This document shows positions 14,906 through 22,667 of a stretch of 22,667 nucleotides of DNA, piece by piece. The DNA is taken from positions 1 through 22,667 of IMG/VR virus record IMGVR_UViG_3300025889_001030; one strand, written 5' to 3'. The stretch's first letter is position 1. Every line of letters begins with the position of its first letter. Made by a program: the position numbers and the translations under genes. This DNA is from a virus. The notes beneath the pieces are model-generated. The model saw nothing but the letters and a program-made list of their open reading frames with translations, searched no databases and was not told the origin of the DNA.

Positions 14906-15504
14906 TGAACGCGATCACATACGAGCCGTGGGGGCAGAACTTCCGCACCTTCGGCGATGAAGGTGAGGGATCGGCGCAGGATCGACGGATGCATGTCCGG
15001 TTCTTTACTATGGCCGAGTTGCAGTCGTTCCGATCGGAAGCGGAAGGGCACCCGATTTACGAAAACCGGGACATGGTGGAAATCCGCCAGCCCGGGGAAC
15101 GCGATGCTGTGGTCCGGCGCGTGCAGCGATGGGACACGGTGCGTTTCAAGCCGCAGTGGGAAGCCTACCAGAACCAGCGCGAACAGGTTCAGGACGGCGT
15201 GCCGCTGATGGTGCTGTTCCCGCATGAACCGGCGATCGTCGAGATGATGAAGGGCGTTCGGCTCTACACCATCGAGGCGCTGGCCGGCGCGTCCGAGGAG
15301 GCCCTGCGTAAGCTGGGCATCGGTGCCCGGCAGTGGAACGCGCGCGCCAAGCAGTATCTCGCGGCCTTGGACAAGGGGAAGGGCGTCGCCCAACTCCAGC
15401 ACCAGGCGGCGGAACTGGAGCGCGACAACGCCGATCTGCGGAAGAAGATGGAGGCCATGGCCGCGCAGATCGAGGCCATGCAGCAGAGGAGCGCGGTGGC
15501 ATGA
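14905..15504 (+). CDS. Phage structural-module protein with helical C-terminus
   Basis: This encodes 199 residues from ATG 14905. An N-terminal basic, aromatic domain is followed by a helix-hairpin-helix-like stretch (VRLYTIEALAGASEEALRKLGIGARQWNARAKQYLA, about residues 118-153). The C-terminus (LQHQAAELERDNADLRKKMEAMAAQIEAMQQ, 165-195) is a clear coiled coil with heptad spacing. I have seen this layout in proteins next to capsid genes, with unknown role. It could bind DNA or help capsid assembly. It overlaps the next gene by four bases (ATGA). Confidence 0.65.
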   Translation: MNAITYEPWGQNFRTFGDEGEGSAQDRRMHVRFFTMAELQSFRSEAEGHPIYENRDMVEIRQPGERDAVVRRVQRWDTVRFKPQWEAYQNQREQVQDGVPLMVLFPHEPAIVEMMKGVRLYTIEALAGASEEALRKLGIGARQWNARAKQYLAALDKGKGVAQLQHQAAELERDNADLRKKMEAMAAQIEAMQQRSAVA

Positions 15505-16616
15505 GCGACACCACAGTAACCGTTCGGAACCTGATCGGTCTCGGCACGCCGCCGCCGCTGGCGCAATACCTCGCCACCACGCCCGGCGCCTGGTCCTTCT
15601 CCTACCTCGTGGCCAACACCACACCGGGCACCATCATCGGCCTGCCAGCGGCGCAGGGCGGGACGGTGGCCATCACGGGCGGCACATCTTCCACCAGTGG
15701 CAACGCTGGCGGGGTTGTGGCGATCACAGGCGGCACCCCGGGCGCCACCGGGGTTGGTGGTGCGATCACGCTGGCTGGCGGCGCTGGCGGGGCTTCTGGC
15801 GCCGTTGGCGGGGCCATCACGATCAGCGCGGGCGCGTCGACCACCACGAACAACGGCGCCACGTCGATCCTGGAGGGTGGCGCGTCGGGTTCCGGCGCCA
15901 CCGGTAACGGCGGCATCGGGCGTGTGCGTGGCGGCAACGCGGCATCCACCAACGGCACGGGCGGTATTGGCTGGCTGAACGGCGGCACCGGCACAGGCAC
16001 CGGGGCGGGCGGCGCGGCGCAGATTGACGGCGGATCGGGCGCAACGGGCGGCACTGGTCGTGGTGGCCATGTTGTCATCACGGGCGGCACGTCCGGGACC
16101 GGCGCGTCGGGCAACGGCGGTCAGGTTCAGATCGCGGGCGGGTCGGCGGTGTCGACCAACGGCAACGGCGGCGACGTGGTGGTCACGCAAGGCGCGCTGG
16201 CGGGGACCGGCACGATCGGTTGGTGGATCATGCGGTCCAACACCCTGTCACGTCAGCGCACGCCGTATGCCCTGACGACCAGCACAACGCTGTTGATCAA
16301 CTCGATGATCTCGGCCGATATGCTGCTGACCGTGAACCAGGGAGGCGGCGCCAACTCGAACCTGACGCTTCCGACCGGGACGAATGTTCAGAACAACGTC
16401 TCGGCCTCGCTGGCGGACGATGACTCGTTCGACTTCTGGGTCATCAACATCAGCACGAACGCGGCCGAAACAGCGACGATCGTCACCAATACGGGTTGGA
16501 CGCTGGTCGGGAATATGGTGGTGGTTTCAAACTCCGCCTCCACGGCGTCGTCTTCGGCCCGGTTCCGAGCGCGACGAACCGCGTCGGCCACCTGGACCCT
16601 CTATCGGATCGCCTGA
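15501..16616 (+). CDS. Glycine-rich repeat protein, possible fibre or head spike
   Basis: This encodes 371 residues from ATG 15501, behind GAGGAG, with an ATGA overlap. Residues about 53-236 hold eleven imperfect units of 16-18 residues of the form GG-x-hydrophobic-x-I-x-GG-(S/T), as in GGTVAITGGTSSTSGNA. Such spacing suggests a glycine-rich solenoid or polyglycine-helix bundle. The C-terminal ~110 residues, beta-rich, could be a head or trimerisation domain. The first 50 residues may attach the protein to the virion. No family name can be given safely. The setting between capsid and connector genes indicates a virion protein. Confidence 0.7.
   Translation: MSDTTVTVRNLIGLGTPPPLAQYLATTPGAWSFSYLVANTTPGTIIGLPAAQGGTVAITGGTSSTSGNAGGVVAITGGTPGATGVGGAITLAGGAGGASGAVGGAITISAGASTTTNNGATSILEGGASGSGATGNGGIGRVRGGNAASTNGTGGIGWLNGGTGTGTGAGGAAQIDGGSGATGGTGRGGHVVITGGTSGTGASGNGGQVQIAGGSAVSTNGNGGDVVVTQGALAGTGTIGWWIMRSNTLSRQRTPYALTTSTTLLINSMISADMLLTVNQGGGANSNLTLPTGTNVQNNVSASLADDDSFDFWVINISTNAAETATIVTNTGWTLVGNMVVVSNSASTASSSARFRARRTASATWTLYRIA
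15657..16208 (+). repeat. Coding tandem repeats of ~48-54 bp (glycine-rich units)
   Basis: Eleven degenerate units occur in the glycine-rich gene. Each unit encodes about 16-18 residues beginning GG and carrying a GG(S/T) or near variant in the middle. DNA stretches such as ATCACGGGCGGCAC recur at several places. The repeats differ enough to indicate old duplications maintained by selection on the protein. Confidence 0.7.
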
Positions 16617-16619
16617 CCG

Positions 16620-17561
16620 ATGGGGATGAGCGCGCTCGCACTGGTGAACGCGGCCCGCGCGGAGTTGGGCTTTACGCCGCCGCTGACCACGCTTGTGGCC
16701 AATGCGGCGATGGCCCAATTCCTCGCGTTGCTTCAAGCGGTCGGGCGCGATTTGGTGACGGAGAAGGACTGGACGATGTTGCAGCGTGTGACGACGCTGC
16801 AAACCGTCGATCCCGTCGTGACCACGGCGGACACGACAGAAGCGTCCACGTCTCTGACCAACGCCGGCACGATTGTTGGCGTGGATAGCGACTGTTCGAT
16901 CACTGGCCTCGGCATCCCGGTTGGTGCCCGGATTGTCTCGGCCAGCGGGTCGACCATCGTCATGGACAGCAAGGCGTCGGCGACGGGTACCGGGATCACT
17001 GTCACGATCAGCCGCGATACGTTCGCCATGCCTGCCGACTTCCGGAAATGGGTGAACCAGACGCAATGGGACCGGACGAATAACTGGCCGCTGATTGGCC
17101 CGATCTCGCCGCAGGAATACCAGTGGGCCGCGTCAGGCGTGGTCCAGACCGGGCCGCGTGAACGGTATCAGCAGGTCTACACGAGTAGCGGGGCGCCGGG
17201 CATCCGGCTGTGGCCACCGCCGTCTGCGGCCGAGGCGCCCGCGACGATCTCCTACCAATACATGTCGGCCTATTGGGTCCTGTCCAACGCGTCGCCGCCC
17301 GTGCCCAAGGCGACGATCACGGCGGACACGGACACCTTCATCTTCCCTGATGATCTGATGATCGCGGGCCTGAAAGCCAGGCTTTGGCGCGCAAACGGGT
17401 ATGATTCGACGGCCTACGACCAAGACTTCGCGCGTATTTTCTCCAAGATCACGTCGCAGGACGGCGGGTCACGTGTGTTGATCGCGGCGCGGCGGCGGTA
17501 TCCGTATTTGATCTCACCGATGAACGTGCAGGATGGCAACTGGCCGAGTGGGGGCGGCTGA
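16620..17561 (+). CDS. Head-tail connector protein with inserted beta domain
   Basis: This encodes 313 residues from ATG 16620; ATG 16626 is an alternative start, and neither has a strong ribosome site. The N-terminal helical part (ALALVNAARAELGFTPPLTTLVANAAMAQFLALLQAVGRDLVTEKDWTMLQR) and the C-terminal part (DDLMIAGLKARLWRANG, then RRYPYLISP) fit the P22 gp4-like connector that binds under the portal. Between them, about residues 62-138 form a beta-rich stretch with no counterpart known to me, perhaps an inserted domain exposed on the tail. The gene order before the tail hub supports the call. The stop overlaps the next start. Confidence 0.65.
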   Translation: MGMSALALVNAARAELGFTPPLTTLVANAAMAQFLALLQAVGRDLVTEKDWTMLQRVTTLQTVDPVVTTADTTEASTSLTNAGTIVGVDSDCSITGLGIPVGARIVSASGSTIVMDSKASATGTGITVTISRDTFAMPADFRKWVNQTQWDRTNNWPLIGPISPQEYQWAASGVVQTGPRERYQQVYTSSGAPGIRLWPPPSAAEAPATISYQYMSAYWVLSNASPPVPKATITADTDTFIFPDDLMIAGLKARLWRANGYDSTAYDQDFARIFSKITSQDGGSRVLIAARRRYPYLISPMNVQDGNWPSGGG

Positions 17562-19084
17562 TGCCCAAACCGAACATCCAGGCGTTAAGCTTTCCGGCTC
17601 CGAGCGGTGGGTGGGATACCGCGTCGCCGCCGGATCAGATGCCGATCAACATGGCTTACCAGCTTCGGAACCTGTTCCCGGATGACGACGGCGTTACCGG
17701 CCGGGGAGGGTCAATTCTTCACTGCGACACGGCGGACGCAACATCCTGCTATGCGCTGATCACTTATTCATCCCCCACAGCGGAAGAGCTGATTTCGGCG
17801 CACGAAAGCGGCGCGGTCTATGACGTGACAACGTCGACGCCTGCCACGTTGGCGACCGGCTATAGTTCATCAGAATGGTCCTGGGTGCAGTTCTCCAACT
17901 CGTCCGGCCATTACGTCATTGCCGCGAATGACAGCGGGTCGGATGTCCCGTGGGTTTACGACGGGGCTACGATTACGCCGATTGTAGTGACAGGTGTTAC
18001 GGACACAAACCTATCCCGCGTGTGCGTGTATCTACAGCGTGTATTCTTCGTGGAGCGCAACACGCTGTCACTTTGGTATGCGGCGGCGGGCGCTTTCCAA
18101 GGTGCGTTGACTGAACTTGATCTTTCGTCATACGCCACGAAGGGTGGGGCGATCACCGCGCTTGCGACGTGGACCCGCGACAACGGGACCGGCGGCATGG
18201 ATGACATGCTCGTTGTCGTGACGACGCGCGGGCAACTTCTGGTGTTCAACGGGATCGACCCAAGTGTTTCAACCTTGTGGGTTCTGGCTGGTGTCTTTGA
18301 TGTTGGATTGCCGGTTTCCGGGCCGAATTGTTTGGTCCGGACTGGTCCCGATCTGATCCTGCTTGGGTCTGATGGCTACCGGCCCATTTCTGACTATCTC
18401 GCGTTAGGGCGGTCGGCGGCGTCGGAATCTGGACTGTCCAGGAATATTTCTGGGGCGGCGAAATTCCTAACAAGCACGTATCGCGAAGAACCCGGGTGGT
18501 GCGGGATCGTGGTTGATAATCGCGCCATGATGATCATCAACTCACCCCAAGGCGATCCGGGCGGGGCGGTAAGGCAGCAGGCGGCAAATCTGCGCAAAGG
18601 AGCGTGGTGCGAGTTCACCGGAATGACGGCGACAACATGGGGCATCCGCGCCGGGGAACCGTATTTCGCAGCGGCTAACGGGAAAATCTATCGGGCGTTG
18701 ACGGGGTTCGGAGATGGCGACAACAACGACGAACCCATAGCCTTTTTCTACCAGTCATCTTTCCAGGCGCCGACAGGCGGATTGGCGATCTGTCGGTCCA
18801 TTTCGATCTCGCCGGTGCTTGACATCGTGGACGCAGATGACTTGACAGGCTACCCTGACATTTCTGTTGGCGTGTCGTCCAACTATGGTTCCGTCCCAGC
18901 GGCGAACGCGATCTCCGTCGAATACGCCAAATGGGGGGAGCTTTCCAGTAATTCGCAGCGAATTCCGGAAATCGCTTACACCTCATTCGGCCGCGCGTTT
19001 TCCGTGTTCTTCTCGTGGGAAGGAGTTGGGACCATCAAGGTCTACAATACAAGGCTGATCTATGAGGCGGGGGGTAGGTTATGA
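17561..19084 (+). CDS. Tail hub/nozzle-like protein (P22 gp10-type)
   Basis: This encodes 507 residues from ATG 17561, with a TGATG overlap. The whole sequence is beta-rich with short repeated strands and glycine/aspartate turns (SGAVYDVTTSTPATLATG, VPWVYDGATITPIVVTG), as in beta-propeller tail proteins. The N-terminus (APSGGWDTASPPDQMPINMAYQLRNLFPDDDGVTGRGG) matches the opening seen in phage tail stabilising proteins, which contact the connector and close the channel. It follows the connector gene. The length is close to P22 gp10 (about 470 residues). The identity is supported by context and fold style. Confidence 0.6.
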   Translation: MPKPNIQALSFPAPSGGWDTASPPDQMPINMAYQLRNLFPDDDGVTGRGGSILHCDTADATSCYALITYSSPTAEELISAHESGAVYDVTTSTPATLATGYSSSEWSWVQFSNSSGHYVIAANDSGSDVPWVYDGATITPIVVTGVTDTNLSRVCVYLQRVFFVERNTLSLWYAAAGAFQGALTELDLSSYATKGGAITALATWTRDNGTGGMDDMLVVVTTRGQLLVFNGIDPSVSTLWVLAGVFDVGLPVSGPNCLVRTGPDLILLGSDGYRPISDYLALGRSAASESGLSRNISGAAKFLTSTYREEPGWCGIVVDNRAMMIINSPQGDPGGAVRQQAANLRKGAWCEFTGMTATTWGIRAGEPYFAAANGKIYRALTGFGDGDNNDEPIAFFYQSSFQAPTGGLAICRSISISPVLDIVDADDLTGYPDISVGVSSNYGSVPAANAISVEYAKWGELSSNSQRIPEIAYTSFGRAFSVFFSWEGVGTIKVYNTRLIYEAGGRL

Positions 19085-19554
19085 GCCAAATCATCACCGG
19101 CCAGGATGACTTTGTTCGCAGCGCTGTGACGAAGCTGATGAAAGGCGACGCGGTGGAATTCGGCCCGTCCACCACGATCGGCATCGCCAGTTCGGATCGG
19201 TCGAAATTCTATGCCGGCATCGTCTATCATTCGTGGGACAAGACGCATGGGACCTTGTGCTTCACGCTCGGTGCCACGACGCCGAAATGGGCAACGAGGG
19301 GGAATATCCGGGCCATGCTGTCCTACCCGTTCGATCAACTTGGTGTGAACAAACTCATGGCGTGCATCGCGAGCGACAATGGTTCATCCCTGCGCCTTGC
19401 GACGGTTCCGCTGGGCAATGGAGTGCGGTTCACGCGCGAAGCGATCCTGCGCCACCAGTTTGGCAAGGGGAGGCATGGCATGGTGTATTCGCTGATGGCG
19501 GACGAGTGGCAGCGGTCGCAGAGGCCGCGCGTGGTGATGAAGGAAGCGGCGTAA
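19081..19554 (+). CDS. GNAT-like acetyltransferase in tail module
   Basis: This encodes 157 residues from ATG 19081 (ATGA overlap). The order of elements fits the GNAT fold. A beta strand holds IASSDRSKFYAGIVYHSW; the likely acetyl-CoA helix is TRGNIRAMLSYPFDQLGVNKLMACIASDNGSSLRLA; the region VPLGNGVRFTREAILRHQFGKGRHGMVYSLMADEWQ corresponds to the end of GNAT proteins. The usual Q/RxxGxG/A loop is not clearly visible, so catalysis is uncertain. Similar proteins occur among podovirus tail genes. The substrate is unknown. The stop overlaps the next start. Confidence 0.65.
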   Translation: MSQIITGQDDFVRSAVTKLMKGDAVEFGPSTTIGIASSDRSKFYAGIVYHSWDKTHGTLCFTLGATTPKWATRGNIRAMLSYPFDQLGVNKLMACIASDNGSSLRLATVPLGNGVRFTREAILRHQFGKGRHGMVYSLMADEWQRSQRPRVVMKEAA

Positions 19555-20840
19555 TGGCAGGCGGCGGCAAGGGCGGCGGATCGGCACCCACCCCTCCCGA
19601 TCCCGTGAAAACGGCGCAGGCGCAGTCGGCAGCCAATGCCGAAACCGCCCGCGTGCAAGGCGCGATGAACCGCGTCAACCAATACACGCCGTATGGCAAC
19701 ATCACATGGCAGCCGAACCCACAGAACCAGGCGTGGGTGGACCAGCAGCTTGCGGCGGCAAAGGATTTCCGCACCAAGGCCGGCACGCTGGACACGTGGG
19801 ACGAAGCCGGGGATCGGAAATACTTCATGGAGCAGTCGCCTTATCGCGACAGCTACAACATGACGACGGAACTGTCTCCGGCGCAGAAAATCCTGCAAAC
19901 CTACCAGGAATACGGCCAGGGCAAGTATGGCGAGGCGGCGGCGAACCAACTCGACAAGCTCTCCGGCGCCCTATCCACGCCATTCCAGGGGCAGCCCTAC
20001 GCGTCCCGGACTGATGCCCTCGGCCAGATGGCGCAGGATCGCATCGGGGCGTTGAACAACCTCCCTGGGTTCCAGGACACCACGGGGGGCTATCGCACCG
20101 CCGCTGGCGACATGAGCCTGGACGCTGCCCAGAAGGCGGCAGGACTGGCCGGGCAGCCGATCAACACGGACTACAACGCCGTTCGGCAACAGGCGATCGA
20201 CGCGGCCAACTCCCGGCTCAATCCGCAATTCGCGCAGGATGAGGAGAGCATGCGCGCCCGGCTGCTGGCGTCGGGCCATGCCGAGGGATCGAAGGGGTGG
20301 GAGAACGCCTATCGGACGTTCAATCAGGGCCGAAACGATGCCCGGATGCAGACGATCCTCAATGCGGAGAACCTGGCCGGCCAATCGATCCAGCAGACCG
20401 GGGCGTTGCGCGGGATCCCAATGGGGGAACTGTCGCAGGTGCAGGGCATGGCCGGGAACCTCGGCAACGTCGCCGGCACGATCCAAGGCCAGAACATGGC
20501 CAACTATCAGATGCCGTTTCAAACCGGGCAGAACATCATCGGTCTCGCGGGGCAGGGCGCGAACCTCGCCAATCAGGGGTTCAATCAGGCTATCGCGACC
20601 CGCAATCAGCCCTTGAACGAGACCGCCGCGCTGCTGACCGGAAACATGGTCCAGACGCCACAGTCGCAGGCGATCCCGACAACGCAGGTGGCGCCAACAG
20701 ACCTGATCAACGCGACCATGGGCAGCTACGGCGGGCAACTTCAGGCCTACAACGCGCAACAGCAAGCGGCGGCAGCGAACATGGGCGGCCTGTATGGACT
20801 GGCCAGCACGGGCGTTATGGCAGCGGGGATGTATTTCTGA
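19554..20840 (+). CDS. Internal virion/ejection-type protein
   Basis: This encodes 428 residues from ATG 19554, which overlaps the previous stop, with AAGGAAG upstream; a longer frame reaching to 19233 runs over the preceding gene and is rejected. The protein is rich in alanine, glutamine, asparagine and glycine. Its N-terminus is glycine-rich (MAGGGKGGGSAP), much of the rest appears helical, and the C-terminus ends with a hydrophobic segment (MGGLYGLASTGVMAAGMYF). This is the composition of proteins ejected with the DNA in short-tailed phages. The position before the transglycosylase is the usual one. No motif gives an activity. Confidence 0.6.
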   Translation: MAGGGKGGGSAPTPPDPVKTAQAQSAANAETARVQGAMNRVNQYTPYGNITWQPNPQNQAWVDQQLAAAKDFRTKAGTLDTWDEAGDRKYFMEQSPYRDSYNMTTELSPAQKILQTYQEYGQGKYGEAAANQLDKLSGALSTPFQGQPYASRTDALGQMAQDRIGALNNLPGFQDTTGGYRTAAGDMSLDAAQKAAGLAGQPINTDYNAVRQQAIDAANSRLNPQFAQDEESMRARLLASGHAEGSKGWENAYRTFNQGRNDARMQTILNAENLAGQSIQQTGALRGIPMGELSQVQGMAGNLGNVAGTIQGQNMANYQMPFQTGQNIIGLAGQGANLANQGFNQAIATRNQPLNETAALLTGNMVQTPQSQAIPTTQVAPTDLINATMGSYGGQLQAYNAQQQAAAANMGGLYGLASTGVMAAGMYF

Positions 20841-21562
20841 TGGAACCGCTGTCCCGCCACCAGAAGATCATGCTGTCATTCTCGGGGGGCAAGGATAGCC
20901 TCGCGTGCCTGTATCTGCTGCGGGATCATTGGCCCCGGATCGACGTCGTGTGGATGAACACGGGCGACGCCTTCCCCGCGACGATCGCCCTGATGGATCG
21001 GGTTCGCGCCATGGTGCCGCGCTTCGTCGAGTTGCGATCGGACCAGCCGGCGCAGATCGCACGTGAAGGCTGGCCGGTCGACGTTGTGCCCCTGACGCGG
21101 ACGCGGATCGGGCGGACGATCGACGGGCACGATAAGCAGTTGTTCCAATCTTACCTCGCATGTTGCAACGCGAATATGTGGACGCCGACGTCGGACTATG
21201 TCCGATCCTCCGGCACAACGCTGGTCATTCGGGGCACCCGGACGGCGGACGCAAAGAAGTCCCCGGTCCGAAGCGGTGATGTTGTGGGTGGCGTCGAGTT
21301 CTGGCACCCGATCGAACACTGGACAGCGGAGGAAGTGTTCGCGTTCCTGACGGTCAACGGGCACGAAATCCCGGCGCATTACAGGTTCACAAAAACCTCG
21401 CTGGATTGCCGGTTCTGCACCGCGCATCTTCCCGAAACGGGCGGGTTTATGGAATACGTTCGCCGGGACGTGCCGGAGATCGCGCCCGAGTTGCAGAGGC
21501 GCATCACGGAAATCCGCGACGCTTTGCGTGAGGAACTTCGCCATGTGGAAGGCTGCCTCTGA
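20840..21562 (+). CDS. PAPS/APS reductase-family PP-loop enzyme
   Basis: This encodes 240 residues from ATG 20840, overlapping the previous stop. The PP-loop SGGKDS lies at residues 15-20, which binds the ATP-type phosphates in the adenine-nucleotide alpha-hydrolase fold. A cysteine pair CC at 108-109 and CRFC at 190-193 are separated by exactly 80 residues, the CC-X80-CXXC pattern that binds a [4Fe-4S] cluster in APS reductases and related enzymes. The C-terminal ECGLH motif of sulfonucleotide reductases is absent, though the sequence ends EGCL. Possible roles are sulfur transfer or nucleotide/nucleic-acid modification. A true sulfate-assimilation role is not shown. It sits among virion genes. 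Confidence 0.85.
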   Translation: MEPLSRHQKIMLSFSGGKDSLACLYLLRDHWPRIDVVWMNTGDAFPATIALMDRVRAMVPRFVELRSDQPAQIAREGWPVDVVPLTRTRIGRTIDGHDKQLFQSYLACCNANMWTPTSDYVRSSGTTLVIRGTRTADAKKSPVRSGDVVGGVEFWHPIEHWTAEEVFAFLTVNGHEIPAHYRFTKTSLDCRFCTAHLPETGGFMEYVRRDVPEIAPELQRRITEIRDALREELRHVEGCL

Positions 21563-21864
21563 TGATTGACCCGATGATGATGGCCGGCCTGATGGGCGGA
21601 ATGGGTGGCAACGCTGGCGGCGCTGGCGCCGATCCCGAGGCCATGAAGCGCATGTTCATGCTCCAGATGTTGTTGAAGCCGGACGACAAGTCCGGCGGGC
21701 ATGCCGGGGGCGTGGCGCAACTGGGCAAGTCCCTCATGGCCGGCATGCTGATGAACAAGGGCATGAACAGGAACGGCGTCCAGTTCCCGGAAATGCATTA
21801 CGGATTCGAGAACCTGTTCGCCGGTCGACCTTGGAACAGCCCGCCGGGAGGGGCGCCGACATGA
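21562..21864 (+). CDS. Small methionine/glycine-rich protein
   Basis: This encodes 100 residues from ATG 21562 (TGATG overlap). Fifteen residues are methionine, with the N-terminus MIDPMMMAGLMGGMGGN and a central amphipathic helix MKRMFMLQMLLKP; the rest is glycine- and alanine-rich. It lies between the PP-loop gene and the transglycosylase gene and overlaps the latter by four bases. It may be a small membrane-active or internal virion protein for DNA ejection. No family is recognised. Confidence 0.55.
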   Translation: MIDPMMMAGLMGGMGGNAGGAGADPEAMKRMFMLQMLLKPDDKSGGHAGGVAQLGKSLMAGMLMNKGMNRNGVQFPEMHYGFENLFAGRPWNSPPGGAPT

Positions 21865-22667
21865 TTGGGGACGGCACGACTTCGCTCTACGCGCAAAACC
21901 CGCTCTTGGCGCAGGCCCTGCGCAAGCAGCAGTTCGCGACCATGCTGGCCGGGAACGCGATGGGATCGGAGCCGATCAAGGCCCACTCCCAGGGCGTGAA
22001 CAAGGTGGCGCAGGCACTGTTGGCGGCGATGTTGATGAACCGCACCGATGAGGACATCACCAAGGCCAGCGAGAAATCCGAGGCCGAACGGACGGCGTTC
22101 AGTTCCATGATGGCGGCGGCGTTGTCCGGACAACCGGGGGGCGGAAAGGTGGAACCACCGGTGGCGGCCAATGTTCCATCTGCCTCTCCATCCCCGTTGA
22201 GCGGAATTGTTCACCAACTCGAAAGCCGGGGATCGATGGCCCCGGGGATCATGGGTGATGGCGGTCGGGCGGCCGGCCCCATGCAGGTGCATCCCGCCGC
22301 ACTGGCCGACGTGAACCGGGCGCAGGGCACGAACATCCCGCATGGGGAGTTGGCTGCGAACCCGCAAGTTGGAATGCAGGTGGGAGAAGCCTACCTGAAC
22401 CAGATGTTGCAGCAGTTCGGCGGCGATCGCGCCAAGGCCCTGGCCGCCTACAATGCCGGCCCTGGGCGCGTGGCGGCGGCGGTGGCGCAGTACGGGGAGA
22501 ACTGGCGGCAAGGTATCCCAGAAAGCACGCGGGCCTATCTGGCGAACGCGGAGGCGCGGATGGGTGGCCAGGGCGCACCCGCACCCACAGCCGCCCCAGA
22601 CATCACCAACCGAGACCTTCAAGCCGAACTGGATCAGGCGAAGCGCCTTCAGATGGTGGCCATGCAG
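21861..22667 (+). CDS. Lytic transglycosylase-type virion protein (3' end outside window)
   Basis: This reading frame starts at ATG 21861 (ATGA overlap) and stays open to the end, giving 269 residues; the gene continues beyond the window. The SLT-type domain shows a likely catalytic glutamate at LESRG (Glu121), GPMQVHPA at 139-146, and AYNAGPGRV at 196-204. These motifs cleave the glycan strand of peptidoglycan without water, giving anhydro-muramic ends. In short-tailed phages such domains sit in ejected internal proteins and open the cell wall for DNA entry. The N-terminal 100 residues are helical and not recognised. Confidence 0.85.
   Translation, partial: MIGDGTTSLYAQNPLLAQALRKQQFATMLAGNAMGSEPIKAHSQGVNKVAQALLAAMLMNRTDEDITKASEKSEAERTAFSSMMAAALSGQPGGGKVEPPVAANVPSASPSPLSGIVHQLESRGSMAPGIMGDGGRAAGPMQVHPAALADVNRAQGTNIPHGELAANPQVGMQVGEAYLNQMLQQFGGDRAKALAAYNAGPGRVAAAVAQYGENWRQGIPESTRAYLANAEARMGGQGAPAPTAAPDITNRDLQAELDQAKRLQMVAMQ

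Noticed and set aside
15264-16190. Long minus-strand frame of 308 residues opposite the glycine-rich gene
   Set aside because: Its arginine/alanine-rich sequence mirrors the glycine-rich repeats of the true gene.
20297-20839. 180-residue N-terminal extension of the PP-loop protein
   Set aside because: It lies fully within the ejection-type gene in another frame and is low-complexity; ATG 20840 overlaps the upstream stop and begins just before the conserved PP-loop.
1-22667. Integrase, attachment sites, CRISPR array, insertion sequence, tRNA genes
   Set aside because: None seen: no recombinase or transposase motif, no regularly spaced repeats with spacers, no terminal inverted repeats around a gene, no tRNA-like fold noticed by eye.

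Overview
The window is a continuous stretch of a tailed-phage genome, either a free phage or a prophage, encoded entirely on the + strand. It is GC-rich, with high third-position GC, tight ATGA/TGATG stop-start overlaps and GGAGG-type ribosome binding sites. The proteins look like those of short-tailed (podovirus-type) phages of Alphaproteobacteria. The host assignment is an inference from composition and protein style. No integrase, attachment site, tRNA, rRNA, CRISPR array or bacterial housekeeping gene is visible, so free phage and prophage cannot be told apart here.

Left part (1-2754), DNA metabolism: the 3' end of a D12-class N6-adenine DNA methyltransferase (cut by the window edge), a small SpoVG-like protein, an unrecognised protein, and a RepA-like hexameric helicase/AAA ATPase. 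Directly after the helicase gene (2755-3012) is a non-coding segment with a hairpin carrying a tandem 10-bp repeat and a roughly 110-nt nested palindrome. This is a candidate replication origin or structured RNA.

Middle part (3013-5719), accessory genes: eight small unrecognised genes, several carrying cysteine pairs that look zinc-binding (a DnaJ-type motif, a CxCxC-NHG motif, a zinc ribbon), plus one small helix-turn-helix protein. Two of these genes sit behind near-identical ~82-bp promoter-like cassettes (3591-3672 and 4106-4187). Two long perfect inverted repeats lie just upstream of the first cassette. The block ends with an intrinsic terminator at 5726-5751, followed by a pair of 16-bp direct repeats in an AT-rich island just before the packaging genes.

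Right part (5830 to the end), packaging and virion genes: putative small terminase, a small unknown, large terminase, a small beta-rich protein, an SGNH/GDSL esterase, portal, an unrelated-looking inserted gene, a conserved small phage protein, scaffold, major capsid, decoration-like protein, a helical protein, a glycine-rich repeat protein, head-tail connector, a tail hub/nozzle-like protein, a GNAT-like acetyltransferase, an ejection-type internal protein, a PAPS/APS-reductase-family PP-loop enzyme, a methionine-rich small protein and the start of a lytic transglycosylase (cut by the window end). Almost all neighbours overlap by a few bases, so the block is probably one late transcript with translational coupling. 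The most unusual content is the set of enzymes embedded among virion genes (esterase, acetyltransferase, iron-sulfur-type PP-loop enzyme), the glycine-rich solenoid-like protein, and the repeat structures at 2773-2926, 3474-3672 and 5766-5819.
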